Assembly (NCBI GenBank): GCA_964549495.1
Contig: CAZJWJ010000009.1
Span: forward strand, 16,408 to 80,407
DNA length: 64,000 bases
Reading direction: 5' to 3'
Source: JACKBJ01 sp964549495
GTDB taxonomy: Bacteria > Chloroflexota > Anaerolineae > Epilineales > Epilineaceae
Part shown: piece after piece, positions 7,267-16,438 of the stretch
How positions within the stretch are numbered: the first letter of the stretch is position 1
Layout of the letters: each line of letters starts with the position of its first letter
Notes under the pieces: generated by a model
Seen by the model: only the letters and a program-made list of their open reading frames with translations
Told to the model about the DNA's origin: nothing
The model's database searches: none
Made by a program: the position numbers and the translations under genes

Positions 7267-10200
7267 ATGAGCACCTGCGCCGACTGTCATTTCGAGAACC
7301 CCGAGGGGGCGCGTTTCTGCGCCGGCTGCGGCCAGAAGCTGCCAGCCCGTTGTAGCGCCTGCGGTGCCGAGCAGCTGCCCGGCGGTCGCTTTTGCGCACA
7401 GTGCGGGCAGCCGGTCGAAGGCTCGGATGCCTCACCTGCGACTCCACCACCCCCGGACTCCGAGTCGAAGCCGCCACAGTGCACCGATACGCGGACGTCG
7501 AAGCCCCGAGATCCAGTCTCACGGTCCTCGACCTCGACGTCGCCGCCACGCCCGACATCTACCGCCACGCCCAGCGCCGAACGCCGGCACGTGACCATCC
7601 TCTTCGCCGACATCGTCGGCTCGACCTCCTTGGGCGAGCAGATCGACCCGGAGGACCTGGCCGAGATCGTCAACGGGGCGATGGGCGTGATGACGGCCGC
7701 GGTGGCCGAGGCCGGCGGGCACGTGGCGCGGCTGATGGGCGATGGCATGCTGGCCTTCTTCGGTGCGCCGGTGGCCCACGAAGACGATCCGCTGCGCGCG
7801 GTTCGGGCCGGGCTGCGCATCCAGCGCGGGCTGGGCGACTACGGCAAGGCGGTGGCCGAGCGCGGCGGGCCGGCGGTGCAGGCGCGGGTGGGCATCAACA
7901 GCGGGTTGGTGCTGGCGGGGCAGATCGGCGGCGAAGTCTACAGCGAGTACACCACCACCGGCGACGCGGTCAACTTGGCCGCCCGGCTTGAGGGCGCGGC
8001 ACCGCCCGGCCAGGTCGTGCTCAGCCAGGAGACGGCACGGCTGGTGCGCGGCGCGGTGGCGTTGGAACCCTTCGGCCCGCTGCAGCTCAAGGGCAAGGCC
8101 GAGCCGGTGCCGGCCTTCCTGGTCACAGGGCCGCCGCCGGCCGTCGGGGTCAGCGTGCGCGGGACCCACGGCGTCGACACGCCCTTGGTCGGCCGGGCCG
8201 GTGAGCGGGCGCGGCTGATGCAGGCCTTCGAGGACGCCATCGAGTCGCGCGCCCTGGGCTGGATCACCCTCACCGGCGATGCCGGCGTGGGCAAGAGCCG
8301 CCTGCTGGCCACCTTCTTGAGCGACGCCGCCGGCTCCGACATCGAGGCCGATCTGGCTCGCGGCCGCTGCGTCGAGCAGATCAGCGATGCCTACGAGCTG
8401 GTGCGCAGCCTGCTGACCGACCGCTACGGCATCGAGGCCGAGACCGGCACCGAGGAGGCCCGCGAGCAGCTGACCAGCGGCCTGGCGGCCGACCTGGCTG
8501 GCACCGCCCGCGTGGATGCCACCCGCGCCTCGCGCGACCTGGCCCGCCTGATCTTCCCCGAAGCCGAGACCGGCGAGGACCCGCGCGGCCTGGCCGAGCG
8601 CGCCATGGCCGCGCTGGCCGCCCTGGTTGCGGCCTGGGCCGCTCGCAAGCCGCTGATCCTGGCCCTGGAGGACCTCCACTGGGCAGACGACAGCTCCTTG
8701 GACGCCCTGGCCCGCATGGCCGAGGCCCTGGCCGAGGCGCCGGCCTTCATCCTGGCCAACGCCCGCCCCGTGCTCTTCGCCCGCCGGCCGCATTGGGGCG
8801 AGGGCGAACGCGGCCACGTCCGCCTGGACCTGCGACCCCTGAGCAGCGCCGCCGTGGCCCGCCTGGTCCGCGCCATCCTCCAGGACGAGGACCTGCCCGA
8901 GCCCTTGCTGCGCTTCGTCTCCGATCGCAGCGAGGGCAACGCCTACTACATCGAGGAGCTGGTGGGCATGCTCCAGGATCGCGGCCTGCTCCAGCGCGAC
9001 GAATCCGGCTGGCAGCTCGACCTGGCAGGCGTCGAGGAGGGCCGCGTGCCCACGACCCTCCAGGGAATGCTCCAGGCTCGCCTGGACAGTCTGGACCCAC
9101 CGGCCCGCGGCCTCCTCCAGCGCGCCAGCGTCCTGGGTCGCAACTTCTGGACCGGCGCCCTGGCCGCCATGGGCGCCACCGACCCGGACCCACTCGAGGC
9201 CCTCCGCGCCCAGGGCCTGGTCCTGGCCCGTGAACGCTCCAGCATCGCCGGCGAGCGCGAGTACGTCTTCAAGCACGCCCTCCTGCGCGACGCGGCCTAC
9301 GGTTCCCTCCTCAAGCGCGACCGCCCCGGCCTCCACGCTACCGCCGCCGACTGGCTGGCAGGCCGCGCCGGCCAACACTACGCCGAGCTGGCCGGCCAGA
9401 TCGCCCGCCACGCCGAGCTGGCCGGCCGCGCCGCCGAGGCCGCCCGCCACTACCAAGCCGCCGCCGAACGCGCCCGCACGACCTACGCCAACGCCGAGGC
9501 CGCCGCCCTCTTCCAAAAGGCCCACGACCTCTGGCCAAGCGACGACCCGGCCGGCCGCTTCGACTGCCTCAAGGGCGCCGAACAAGCCCTGGACATGCTC
9601 GGCCGGCGCGACGAGCAGCGTGCTTGTCTGGAGCAGATGTCCGAATGCGCTGAGGCCCTCGATGACCTGGCCCGCAGCCATGTGCATTTTCGGCGTTCAT
9701 GGCTCGCCCTGCGCACCGGTGATCCGGCTGCTGCCGAAGCCGAGGCGCGCCAAGCCTTCAGCTTGGCCGGTGAAGATCGTACAGCACAAGCTGATGCCCT
9801 CGTCAATCTGGGAAACGCGCTAAAGAACCAGAAGAAAAATGAAGCTGGACTGGTAGCATTTCAGAGAGCGTTGACATGTCTAGAGGAGATTGGTGATGAG
9901 CGCGCCATGGCAAGGACCTTACTCGGGCTAGCTACTTGTCATACGAATATCGGTAACGGTCAAGAAGCCCGTGAAGGCTATGAGCGCGCACTGGGTATAT
10001 TCAAACAGCTTGATGACCTTGGACTTCAAGCTAAGACGCTTACGAACCATGCAATCGCCATTGCGATGCGAGGGGATCTCGATAATGCGGCTCCTCGATT
10101 CGATGAGGCGCTAGCATTGTATCGTGCTGCTGGCGATCGAGTAGGTGAAGGCATCGCACTGCACAACCTGGGCTATCTAGCAGCAGAAGTCGATAACCTT

Positions 10201-10356
10201 GCCCTTGCTGAGTCGCGACTCCGCACTGCACTAGCAATCTTCCGCCGAGTGGCCAGCACGAGCGACGAGCAACGCGTATTGACTGATCTCGCCGACGTTC
10301 TCCGGCGTGCCGGGCGTGAGCAAGAAGCGGAGTCGCTCACCCCTACTCAACCCTGA
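7267..10356 (+). CDS. Class III adenylate/guanylate cyclase with zinc ribbons, AAA-type ATPase and TPR repeats
   Basis: A 1029-residue multidomain regulator. Residues 1-55 hold two zinc ribbons (CADCHFENPEGARFCAGCG; CSACGAEQLPGGRFCAQCG). A Ser/Thr/Pro linker follows. Residues ~105-280 form a class III cyclase domain (VTILFADIVGSTSLGEQ; ARLMGDGMLAFFGAP; AVNLAARLEGA) with both metal-binding Asp. Residues ~300-700 form a STAND/AAA ATPase (Walker A LTGDAGVGKSRLL; Walker B LILALEDLHWADD). The rest is TPR-like helices. The layout matches the widespread 'adenylate cyclase-AAA-TPR' regulators whose signal is usually unknown. From about 9770 the base composition drops sharply although the frame stays open and TPR-like, suggesting a recombined 3' end. 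A leaderless promoter lies just upstream. Confidence 0.9.
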   Translation: MSTCADCHFENPEGARFCAGCGQKLPARCSACGAEQLPGGRFCAQCGQPVEGSDASPATPPPPDSESKPPQCTDTRTSKPRDPVSRSSTSTSPPRPTSTATPSAERRHVTILFADIVGSTSLGEQIDPEDLAEIVNGAMGVMTAAVAEAGGHVARLMGDGMLAFFGAPVAHEDDPLRAVRAGLRIQRGLGDYGKAVAERGGPAVQARVGINSGLVLAGQIGGEVYSEYTTTGDAVNLAARLEGAAPPGQVVLSQETARLVRGAVALEPFGPLQLKGKAEPVPAFLVTGPPPAVGVSVRGTHGVDTPLVGRAGERARLMQAFEDAIESRALGWITLTGDAGVGKSRLLATFLSDAAGSDIEADLARGRCVEQISDAYELVRSLLTDRYGIEAETGTEEAREQLTSGLAADLAGTARVDATRASRDLARLIFPEAETGEDPRGLAERAMAALAALVAAWAARKPLILALEDLHWADDSSLDALARMAEALAEAPAFILANARPVLFARRPHWGEGERGHVRLDLRPLSSAAVARLVRAILQDEDLPEPLLRFVSDRSEGNAYYIEELVGMLQDRGLLQRDESGWQLDLAGVEEGRVPTTLQGMLQARLDSLDPPARGLLQRASVLGRNFWTGALAAMGATDPDPLEALRAQGLVLARERSSIAGEREYVFKHALLRDAAYGSLLKRDRPGLHATAADWLAGRAGQHYAELAGQIARHAELAGRAAEAARHYQAAAERARTTYANAEAAALFQKAHDLWPSDDPAGRFDCLKGAEQALDMLGRRDEQRACLEQMSECAEALDDLARSHVHFRRSWLALRTGDPAAAEAEARQAFSLAGEDRTAQADALVNLGNALKNQKKNEAGLVAFQRALTCLEEIGDERAMARTLLGLATCHTNIGNGQEAREGYERALGIFKQLDDLGLQAKTLTNHAIAIAMRGDLDNAAPRFDEALALYRAAGDRVGEGIALHNLGYLAAEVDNLALAESRLRTALAIFRRVASTSDEQRVLTDLADVLRRAGREQEAESLTPTQP

Positions 10357-10388
10357 ACATGGTTGCAGTTAGACGCCGCGTGGGGCAT

Positions 10389-13300
10389 CTACGGTCTCTG
10401 CTGATAGAGACGAGGGATGTATAGGATCCTCGGATCGCCAGGTGGCGGAGCGTCCGGGTCGATGGTCACCGACACAGTTTCCATCGCGACATTGCAGAAT
10501 CCGTCCGCGAGCTCCACGCGCAAGTCCATGTCACCAGTGAGGCCGGGCGGAAGTGCTCGATCGGCCGGCGCGATCCGGATCTGACCGCTCTCGGCATCGT
10601 AGGTCGCCGGCACGGGCAGGGCGCCCAACGTGACCGTCAAGCCACTCGAGGCTTGGATTCCTGACAGCGGATCATCCGCATCCGCCAGCACGCCGGGTAG
10701 GGCGGAGAGTCGCACCCCCGGAGCGATTCTGAGGTCGAGCTCCGGCGCAGTTGTATCGAAGCCGACCGTATAGATCGTGATCGCCGAGCTCGCCTGCAGC
10801 TGGCTCTGGACCACGAAGCCAGTTGACTCGATCTGAATTGGGCCGCTTGAAGTAAAGGTGCTGGCACCGACTGGTGGAGCATTCGTCGAGATTCCCGGCA
10901 TGGGAATCCAGCAGGCCTCGTCCTGTCGCCACCCCGCGATCACCGCCCCCTCCGGGTCCGCCCGGCAGGCGCTGGCCGGCCGGCCCGCGTCGTAGGCCGC
11001 CACCGGCGCCACGATCTCCAGCTCGCCGCCCAGCGATTCGCCGGCTGGCGCGTGGAGCTCGTAGATGCCGCCGCCGCGGGCCAGGTTTTCCTGCCAGGCG
11101 TACTGGCCCTCGCGCAGCTCGCTGGTGGGCGCCGCGGCGAAGGCGGCGCCGAAGGCTTCGCTCTCACCCTGGTCCGGCTGGTTCGACGCTGGCCCATCCC
11201 AGCGCAGGTGCAGGAGATCGGCCAGGGTACCCCCTCCCGGCAGGCGGCGCAGCAGGCCGCCGATGCCGTCGGCGCCAACACCGGAGAGGTCCAGGATGGT
11301 GCCGCCCGGCAGCGGCGCCGGCTGGGCGACGGCCATCGCCAGCTGGGGATACCAGCGGACGGCATGCGGCTGGCCGAAGCGATCGACGGCCACCACGGTC
11401 AGGCTCTTGCTGCGCAGGCCGGCCTGCAGGGCCGAGGCGAAGGGCACGTCGACCACGAAGATGCCCTGGCCGTCGGTCTCGAAGCGGGCGTCGAGGTCGG
11501 TGAAGCGGACCTCGGCGCCGGCCACGCGCCGGCCGTCCTCGTCCAGCAGGCGGTAGGCCCGCTCGATGATGCGCTGCTGGCCGCGCAGCACGCGCGGGAC
11601 GCGGGGCGGGATCGAGACCAGGCTCCAGTCCGAATCCGGATCGAGCGATCGGATGGCGCTCAGGCGCGAGGTATTGCCCTCCGCATCGGTAACGGTGGCC
11701 GACAGATGGACTTCCTGCAGGAGCAGCAGGATGGGCAGGTTGGCCAGGGCCCAGGTGCCCGAAGCCTCCGCCACGCTGCCCCGCCCCAGCGGGCGCGCGG
11801 CCTCGTTGGTCGGGTCGGCGAAGAGCTCGACAACGCAGCCGGCACAGCCCCGGCCGCCGGCCATGCCGCCGGCCAGATCGACCCATTCGATGACCGGCGG
11901 ATCGAGCTGCGGTCCCTCCGGCTGCACCATGATCGCCGCACCGCCGTTGTCGGTGATGCGGTTGCTCCGCAAGCTGTTGGAGCCCGTTAGGGTCTGCGAC
12001 AGGCGGATGCCGTCGCGCTGGTTGTCGTGGATGTGGTTTCCACGGACGCTGTTACCGGTCGCGCCGCGCTCGATCAGGATGCCGCTGCCGTAGTTCCGGC
12101 GGATGGTGTTGGCCAGGTCCGCGGGCACCTGCGCATCCGGCGCGTCGGGCGGGCCGCCGATCCAGGTGCCGGTGGCGCCGGACAGCAGCTGGATGCCCTG
12201 CAGGTTGGCCCGATCCACGGAGGCCTCGCGGCTGTCCGCGCCGATCCTGTTGCCCATCACGCGGTTGTCGGCGCTGTCGCCGATCCGCAGGCCGACCAGG
12301 TTGCCCTGGATCAGATTGCCCGCGCCGACCGGCTGGCCATCGCGATCCAGGCGCTTGCCGATGACGTTGGACGCGGCGCCCTCGTCGATGTCGATGCCGA
12401 TGGCCCTGCGCGAGAAGGGGCCGCTCGTGCCGTCCACGTCGACGCCGATGCGGTTGCCGTCGACGCGGTTGGCGCTGGCCCGACTGCCGGCGATGCGGAT
12501 CTGGGCCTGGCGGTTGCCCCAGATGGCGTTGCATTCCTCGGCATCGCGGTCGCCATCGGCATCCGTTCCGACCCAGCCGTCGCCACCCCGCAGCTCCAGG
12601 CCGATCTCGAAGCCGTGGATGCGCATGCCCTGCACCACCTGGCCCTGGCCGGCCAGCACCAGGCCGCTGCCGAAGCCCTCTCCTTCGATCTCCTGCCCGG
12701 CTGCGCATCGATCCGCTGGCGGGTCCTGGCGTGGAGCGAAGCGCTCGAGGCCGCTGCGATCCAGTGCCGCGGCAAGCCCGCGCTCGGCGTTGCCCTCGAT
12801 GCGGACCCCGTCGCGCGCCAGCTCGGGAATCGGACGCGAGGCCGAGACCAGGATGGCCTCGCTCAGCGCGAAGTCGATGACGATGGGCCGGCCCGTCATG
12901 TCGGTATTGGCCTCCTCGATGGCCGCGTGCAGCGTGCAGCCGCCAGCCGCCGTGCGACAGAGACCATCGTCCGGTTCCTCGTCCGAGGCGTCGCCGGCAT
13001 CGTCGACCGTGATCCGACGGAGCTGCGCGCCGGTCGTCGTCGGGCTCGGCGAAGCCGTCGGGCGGCCCGGATCCTCGGTGGGCGTCGCGCTGGGTGGCTC
13101 GTCCGTGGCGGTGGCCGTCGCGCTTTCGGTCGCGGTGGCCGTCGGGCTGGCCGTGGCGGTGGGCGTGGCTGTCACATCGGGCGTCGGCGTGAAGGGCTGG
13201 GCCGCCGGGCAGACCACCGGGTCCTCCGGTTCCTCCGGCGGCGGCGGTGCCATGTTCTCGTAGCCGGGCGAGCTGCAGGCCTGGCCGAAGTCCTTCGGCC

Positions 13301-15092
13301 CGTTGTCGGTATCGACGCCGTCGGGCAGGCGCGCCAGGCTCAGGTGGGCGATCTCCTTCTCGTCGCCCGGCGAGACCGGTCCCTCCTGCGACCAGCCGCC
13401 GCCGGTGGGCGGCCCGCCCTGGACGACGCCATCGTAGGCCAGGCTGTCGACCAGGATCTCGTCACCCTCGTCGTCGCTGGGGTCCCGCAAGATGGCCACC
13501 GCGTTGTAGGGCGACTGGCTGAGGAAGCCGTCCTGCCAGACATCGCTGCTCGGGCCGATGGGCAGATCGCAATTGGGCACGCGGGGCGCCGGCTGGCTGG
13601 GACTGCAGACCACGAAGTAGGCACCCGGCGCCAGCTGGCGATCGGGCAAGGCGATATTGCGGTACACGCGGCTGCTGGACTCGATGCCCAGGAGCTTGTG
13701 ATCGCCCAAGTCGATGGGCGTCTGGCCGATGTTGCGCAGCTCCACGAACTCGGCCTGGTCGGCCGTGCCCGGCTGCGTGTAGTCGATCTCGTTGATGATC
13801 AAACCGCGCACCGTCTCGCCCGGTTGGCAATCGCCAGCCGGCTCCAGGTTCTCGCGCCCCGGAGAGATGCAGCGCGGCGAGAGGTCCTGCTCGTTCACAT
13901 CTCCGTCCAAGCCGTCAGGAAGGCGCGAGATGCCCAAATGCGCGACGTTGTTGGTGTCGCCGGGCGAGACGCCCCGGAGCTCGGTCCAGCTGCCGCCGGT
14001 CAGCGGGCCACCGGGTACGTTGCCGTCGTAGCTCACCGAGTCGACCAAGAGATCCAGGCTGCTCTGGCTGCCGGCCTTGACCAAGGCCACCGCAGCCGGC
14101 CCTTCCAGGCTCATGAAGTCGCGCCAGATATCGACATGGGGCTCGATCACCGCGAAGTCGCAGTTGGGCACCCGATCGGTCAGGCCGCAGACCACGAAGT
14201 AGCCGCCGGGCGCCAGCAGCCGCGTCGGCAGCTCGACCCGCCGATAGACCTCGCCCTGGCTGTCGATGCCCAGCAGCGCGTAGCGGCCCAATTCCAGCGG
14301 GCGATCGCCGCGATTGAAGAGCTCGACGAACTCCGCGTCGTCCACCTCGCGCTGCTGCAGGTAGTCGATCTCGTTGACCACCAGGTCCAGCAGCTCGCGC
14401 GGCTCGCCGCAGCCGGCCGCCCGGCTGCCGTTGGCCGCGCCGGGGGTGATGCAGCGCCGCTGCAGATCGGAAGCGTTGTCGTCGCTGTCCTCCCCGTCCG
14501 GCACGCGTGAGATGCCCAGGTAGGGCTGGCCCGGATCGTCCGCCGGATCGACCCCGCGGCCCTCGGTCCAGCTGCCGCCGCCGAGCGGGCCGCCCGCCAC
14601 GTCGCCCTCGTAGCTCACCGAATCGACCAGCTCCTCGGTCTGCCGGCCGGCCACCTGCACCACCAGCGCCACCGCATTGGGTGCGATGGCGGACTCGTCA
14701 TCTTGCAGCAGTCCCATGCGCACGGCAACCGCCTGGTCGCAGTTGGGCACCTCGCCCAGCTGGCCGCAGACCACGTAATGCTCGCCGGGCTGAAGCGCGG
14801 TGTCGAGCAAGGGGATGCGCCGGTAGATCTCGCCGGCCCGGTCCACGCCCAAGAGCGTGTGCTGGCCCAGCTCGACCGGCTCCTTGCCGCGGTTGAAGAT
14901 CTCGACGAACTCGGCCGTGTCGCCGCCGGACTGGATGTAGTCGATCTCGTTGATGACCAAGTCCGGGCTGCCGGCGCGCTGGCCGGCCGGCGCGGCCCAG
15001 GTCGGGCCGGCCAAGAGACAGGAGACGAGGAGGGTCAGGACGGCGCCGCGGAGACATCGCTCGCGCGCGGCGAGCGCGGTGGCCTGCAGCAT
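10389..15092 (-). CDS. Giant secreted surface protein: three lamin-tail domains, PT linker, CSLREA/beta-helix, YLP-type C-terminus
   Basis: A 1567-residue protein. ATG 15092 is chosen because AAGGGG lies just upstream and a signal peptide follows (LTLLVSCLLAGPTWAAP). Three tandem lamin-tail-like domains begin LVINEIDYIQSGGDTAEFVE, LVVNEIDYLQQREVDDAEFV and LIINEIDYTQPGTADQAEFV. Residues ~630-690 are a Thr/Pro/Ala repeat linker. A CSLREA-like block (DGLCRTAAGGCTLHAAIEEA) leads into a parallel beta-helix with many 'GNRIG' turns (~730-1070). Ig-like or carboxypeptidase-regulatory-like segments follow, ending in ILYIPRLYQQRP. Lamin-tail domains occur in bacterial surface proteins and nucleases, but no catalytic domain is visible. 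The role is probably at the cell surface; the ligand is unknown. Confidence 0.85.
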   Translation of the reverse strand: MLQATALAARERCLRGAVLTLLVSCLLAGPTWAAPAGQRAGSPDLVINEIDYIQSGGDTAEFVEIFNRGKEPVELGQHTLLGVDRAGEIYRRIPLLDTALQPGEHYVVCGQLGEVPNCDQAVAVRMGLLQDDESAIAPNAVALVVQVAGRQTEELVDSVSYEGDVAGGPLGGGSWTEGRGVDPADDPGQPYLGISRVPDGEDSDDNASDLQRRCITPGAANGSRAAGCGEPRELLDLVVNEIDYLQQREVDDAEFVELFNRGDRPLELGRYALLGIDSQGEVYRRVELPTRLLAPGGYFVVCGLTDRVPNCDFAVIEPHVDIWRDFMSLEGPAAVALVKAGSQSSLDLLVDSVSYDGNVPGGPLTGGSWTELRGVSPGDTNNVAHLGISRLPDGLDGDVNEQDLSPRCISPGRENLEPAGDCQPGETVRGLIINEIDYTQPGTADQAEFVELRNIGQTPIDLGDHKLLGIESSSRVYRNIALPDRQLAPGAYFVVCSPSQPAPRVPNCDLPIGPSSDVWQDGFLSQSPYNAVAILRDPSDDEGDEILVDSLAYDGVVQGGPPTGGGWSQEGPVSPGDEKEIAHLSLARLPDGVDTDNGPKDFGQACSSPGYENMAPPPPEEPEDPVVCPAAQPFTPTPDVTATPTATASPTATATESATATATDEPPSATPTEDPGRPTASPSPTTTGAQLRRITVDDAGDASDEEPDDGLCRTAAGGCTLHAAIEEANTDMTGRPIVIDFALSEAILVSASRPIPELARDGVRIEGNAERGLAAALDRSGLERFAPRQDPPADRCAAGQEIEGEGFGSGLVLAGQGQVVQGMRIHGFEIGLELRGGDGWVGTDADGDRDAEECNAIWGNRQAQIRIAGSRASANRVDGNRIGVDVDGTSGPFSRRAIGIDIDEGAASNVIGKRLDRDGQPVGAGNLIQGNLVGLRIGDSADNRVMGNRIGADSREASVDRANLQGIQLLSGATGTWIGGPPDAPDAQVPADLANTIRRNYGSGILIERGATGNSVRGNHIHDNQRDGIRLSQTLTGSNSLRSNRITDNGGAAIMVQPEGPQLDPPVIEWVDLAGGMAGGRGCAGCVVELFADPTNEAARPLGRGSVAEASGTWALANLPILLLLQEVHLSATVTDAEGNTSRLSAIRSLDPDSDWSLVSIPPRVPRVLRGQQRIIERAYRLLDEDGRRVAGAEVRFTDLDARFETDGQGIFVVDVPFASALQAGLRSKSLTVVAVDRFGQPHAVRWYPQLAMAVAQPAPLPGGTILDLSGVGADGIGGLLRRLPGGGTLADLLHLRWDGPASNQPDQGESEAFGAAFAAAPTSELREGQYAWQENLARGGGIYELHAPAGESLGGELEIVAPVAAYDAGRPASACRADPEGAVIAGWRQDEACWIPMPGISTNAPPVGASTFTSSGPIQIESTGFVVQSQLQASSAITIYTVGFDTTAPELDLRIAPGVRLSALPGVLADADDPLSGIQASSGLTVTLGALPVPATYDAESGQIRIAPADRALPPGLTGDMDLRVELADGFCNVAMETVSVTIDPDAPPPGDPRILYIPRLYQQRP

Positions 15093-15421
15093 GGTGCACC
15101 CCTTGTAGGCGTGTGGAGTCCAGCGTTTGAAAGATTGCGGCCCGGGCAAGCACCCCTGTCCAGGCATCTATCGTAGTGGGACGCAAGGGCCGGATCAACC
15201 GACACGGACCGATCGCTCTCCGGGCTCTGACCGCTGCCTGACCGGATGCCCGGCGAGCCCGGCCCGCATCCCCGTCGTCCCGCGCGGTGGCCATCTATGG
15301 AACGGGTTGGGACCGCCGAACGTTCCGATCGTCCTCGCTGGCTTCGATGGGTGATCGCCGCGGCCCCACCGATCCTGCCCTGCGCTGGCGACCGAACGGC
15401 TGTTCCAGTATCCTTGCGCTC
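15093..15421. other. Divergent intergenic region, 329 bp
   Basis: Separates the giant surface protein (minus) from the GGAHCC lipoprotein (plus). It holds the minus-strand promoter candidate listed separately. A TATCCT box at 15409-15414, 7 nt before ATG 15422, could give a leaderless start for the plus-strand gene. No ORF with coding character or RNA gene is visible. Confidence 0.6.
15170..15198 (-). promoter_or_regulatory. Candidate sigma-70-type promoter of the giant surface protein gene
   Basis: Read on the minus strand: TTGATC (15198-15193), a 17-nt spacer and TACGAT (15175-15170). The expected start is about 70 nt before ATG 15092, leaving room for the visible Shine-Dalgarno. Confidence 0.4.
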
Positions 15422-16438
15422 ATGAGGCAGCCCGGCGACGCACACCAGAGCAGCGGACTCCAGGGCCTCCGATGGGTCCGGATGCCCGCCGCAGGCAGCC
15501 CGAGGTGGGCGCTCCTGCTCGCGCTGCCCATCGGGCTGCTCGGCCTCTTGGTCACCTGCCAGGGGCCGCTGTGGCCCTTGGGCACGAGCCTGGAGCCCGG
15601 CCAAGCCGAGCCGACGCCCGGCCGCGCCAGCTCGACCGCCAGCCCGGGCGCGCGCGAGACGGCCGGCGGCCTCGACCCGCTGCATCCCGAGGACCGCTTC
15701 CAGCTGGCCGAGGCGCGCGAACTGGCCGGCTGGACCGTCCAACTCTGGCAGCGGCTGCCGGGCGCCGATGGCGCCGCCGCCGGCTGGGGCGGCCTGGCCA
15801 CCATCGAGGGTCCCGGCCCCAGCCCGCCGCCGGTGGCCGGCGCGATCGAGATCGATCCGCAGAGTGGTCGGGACCTGGACGGGGATGGCCGGCCCGAAGT
15901 CGTCATCCGCAGCTGGACCGGCGGCGCGCATTGCTGCGAGTCGATCCTGGCCCTGCGCCTGGGGCCGCAACGCGCCGAGCCCATCCTCCACACCCCGCCC
16001 TCCAACTGCCCCGCACAGTTCGAGGACCTGGATGGGGACGGACGGGCCGAGCTGCTCACCTGCGACGATGCCTTCGCCTACCGCTTCTGCGCCTTCGCCG
16101 CTTCGCCCCTGCCCCAGGTGGTCCTGCGCTTCGATCCCGGGCAGGGCGCCTACGTGCCGGCCACGCCCGACTTCGCTGATCGGCTCGAGCGGCCCGACGG
16201 CGATCCGCCCAGCTCGGGCCTCGAAGCGGACGCCCCCTACCTGCGCTGCGCCGCGCTGGCGCCGGCCCTCTTCGACCTCTACACCGGCCAGGACCAAGCC
16301 GGCTGGCAGGCCGTCGATGCGTTGGCCGCTCGGACCGATGCGCCCGGCCTGCGGTCGCAGATCGAGGAGATCCTCTCGGGAAGCAACTACTACCGCGCGC
16401 CGGGCGCGCCCGCCAAACCCGTCCTGGCCGTACGCTGA
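15422..16438 (+). CDS. Secreted or lipid-anchored protein with FG-GAP-like and GGAHCC motifs, unknown function
   Basis: A 338-residue protein. After a charged N-terminus comes a hydrophobic stretch (WALLLALPIGLLGLLVTCQG) that could be a lipoprotein signal, although LVTC is a poor lipobox. The body has two DLDGDGRPEVV / DLDGDGRAELL calcium-loop-like motifs and the string GGAHCCESILAL; GGAHCC is, from memory, a recurring feature of uncharacterised secreted proteins. No catalytic motif was found. An alternative start is ATG 15482, closer to the hydrophobic segment. The last 49 bp overlap the 3' end of the convergent fbpC gene. Confidence 0.7.
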   Translation: MRQPGDAHQSSGLQGLRWVRMPAAGSPRWALLLALPIGLLGLLVTCQGPLWPLGTSLEPGQAEPTPGRASSTASPGARETAGGLDPLHPEDRFQLAEARELAGWTVQLWQRLPGADGAAAGWGGLATIEGPGPSPPPVAGAIEIDPQSGRDLDGDGRPEVVIRSWTGGAHCCESILALRLGPQRAEPILHTPPSNCPAQFEDLDGDGRAELLTCDDAFAYRFCAFAASPLPQVVLRFDPGQGAYVPATPDFADRLERPDGDPPSSGLEADAPYLRCAALAPALFDLYTGQDQAGWQAVDALAARTDAPGLRSQIEEILSGSNYYRAPGAPAKPVLAVR

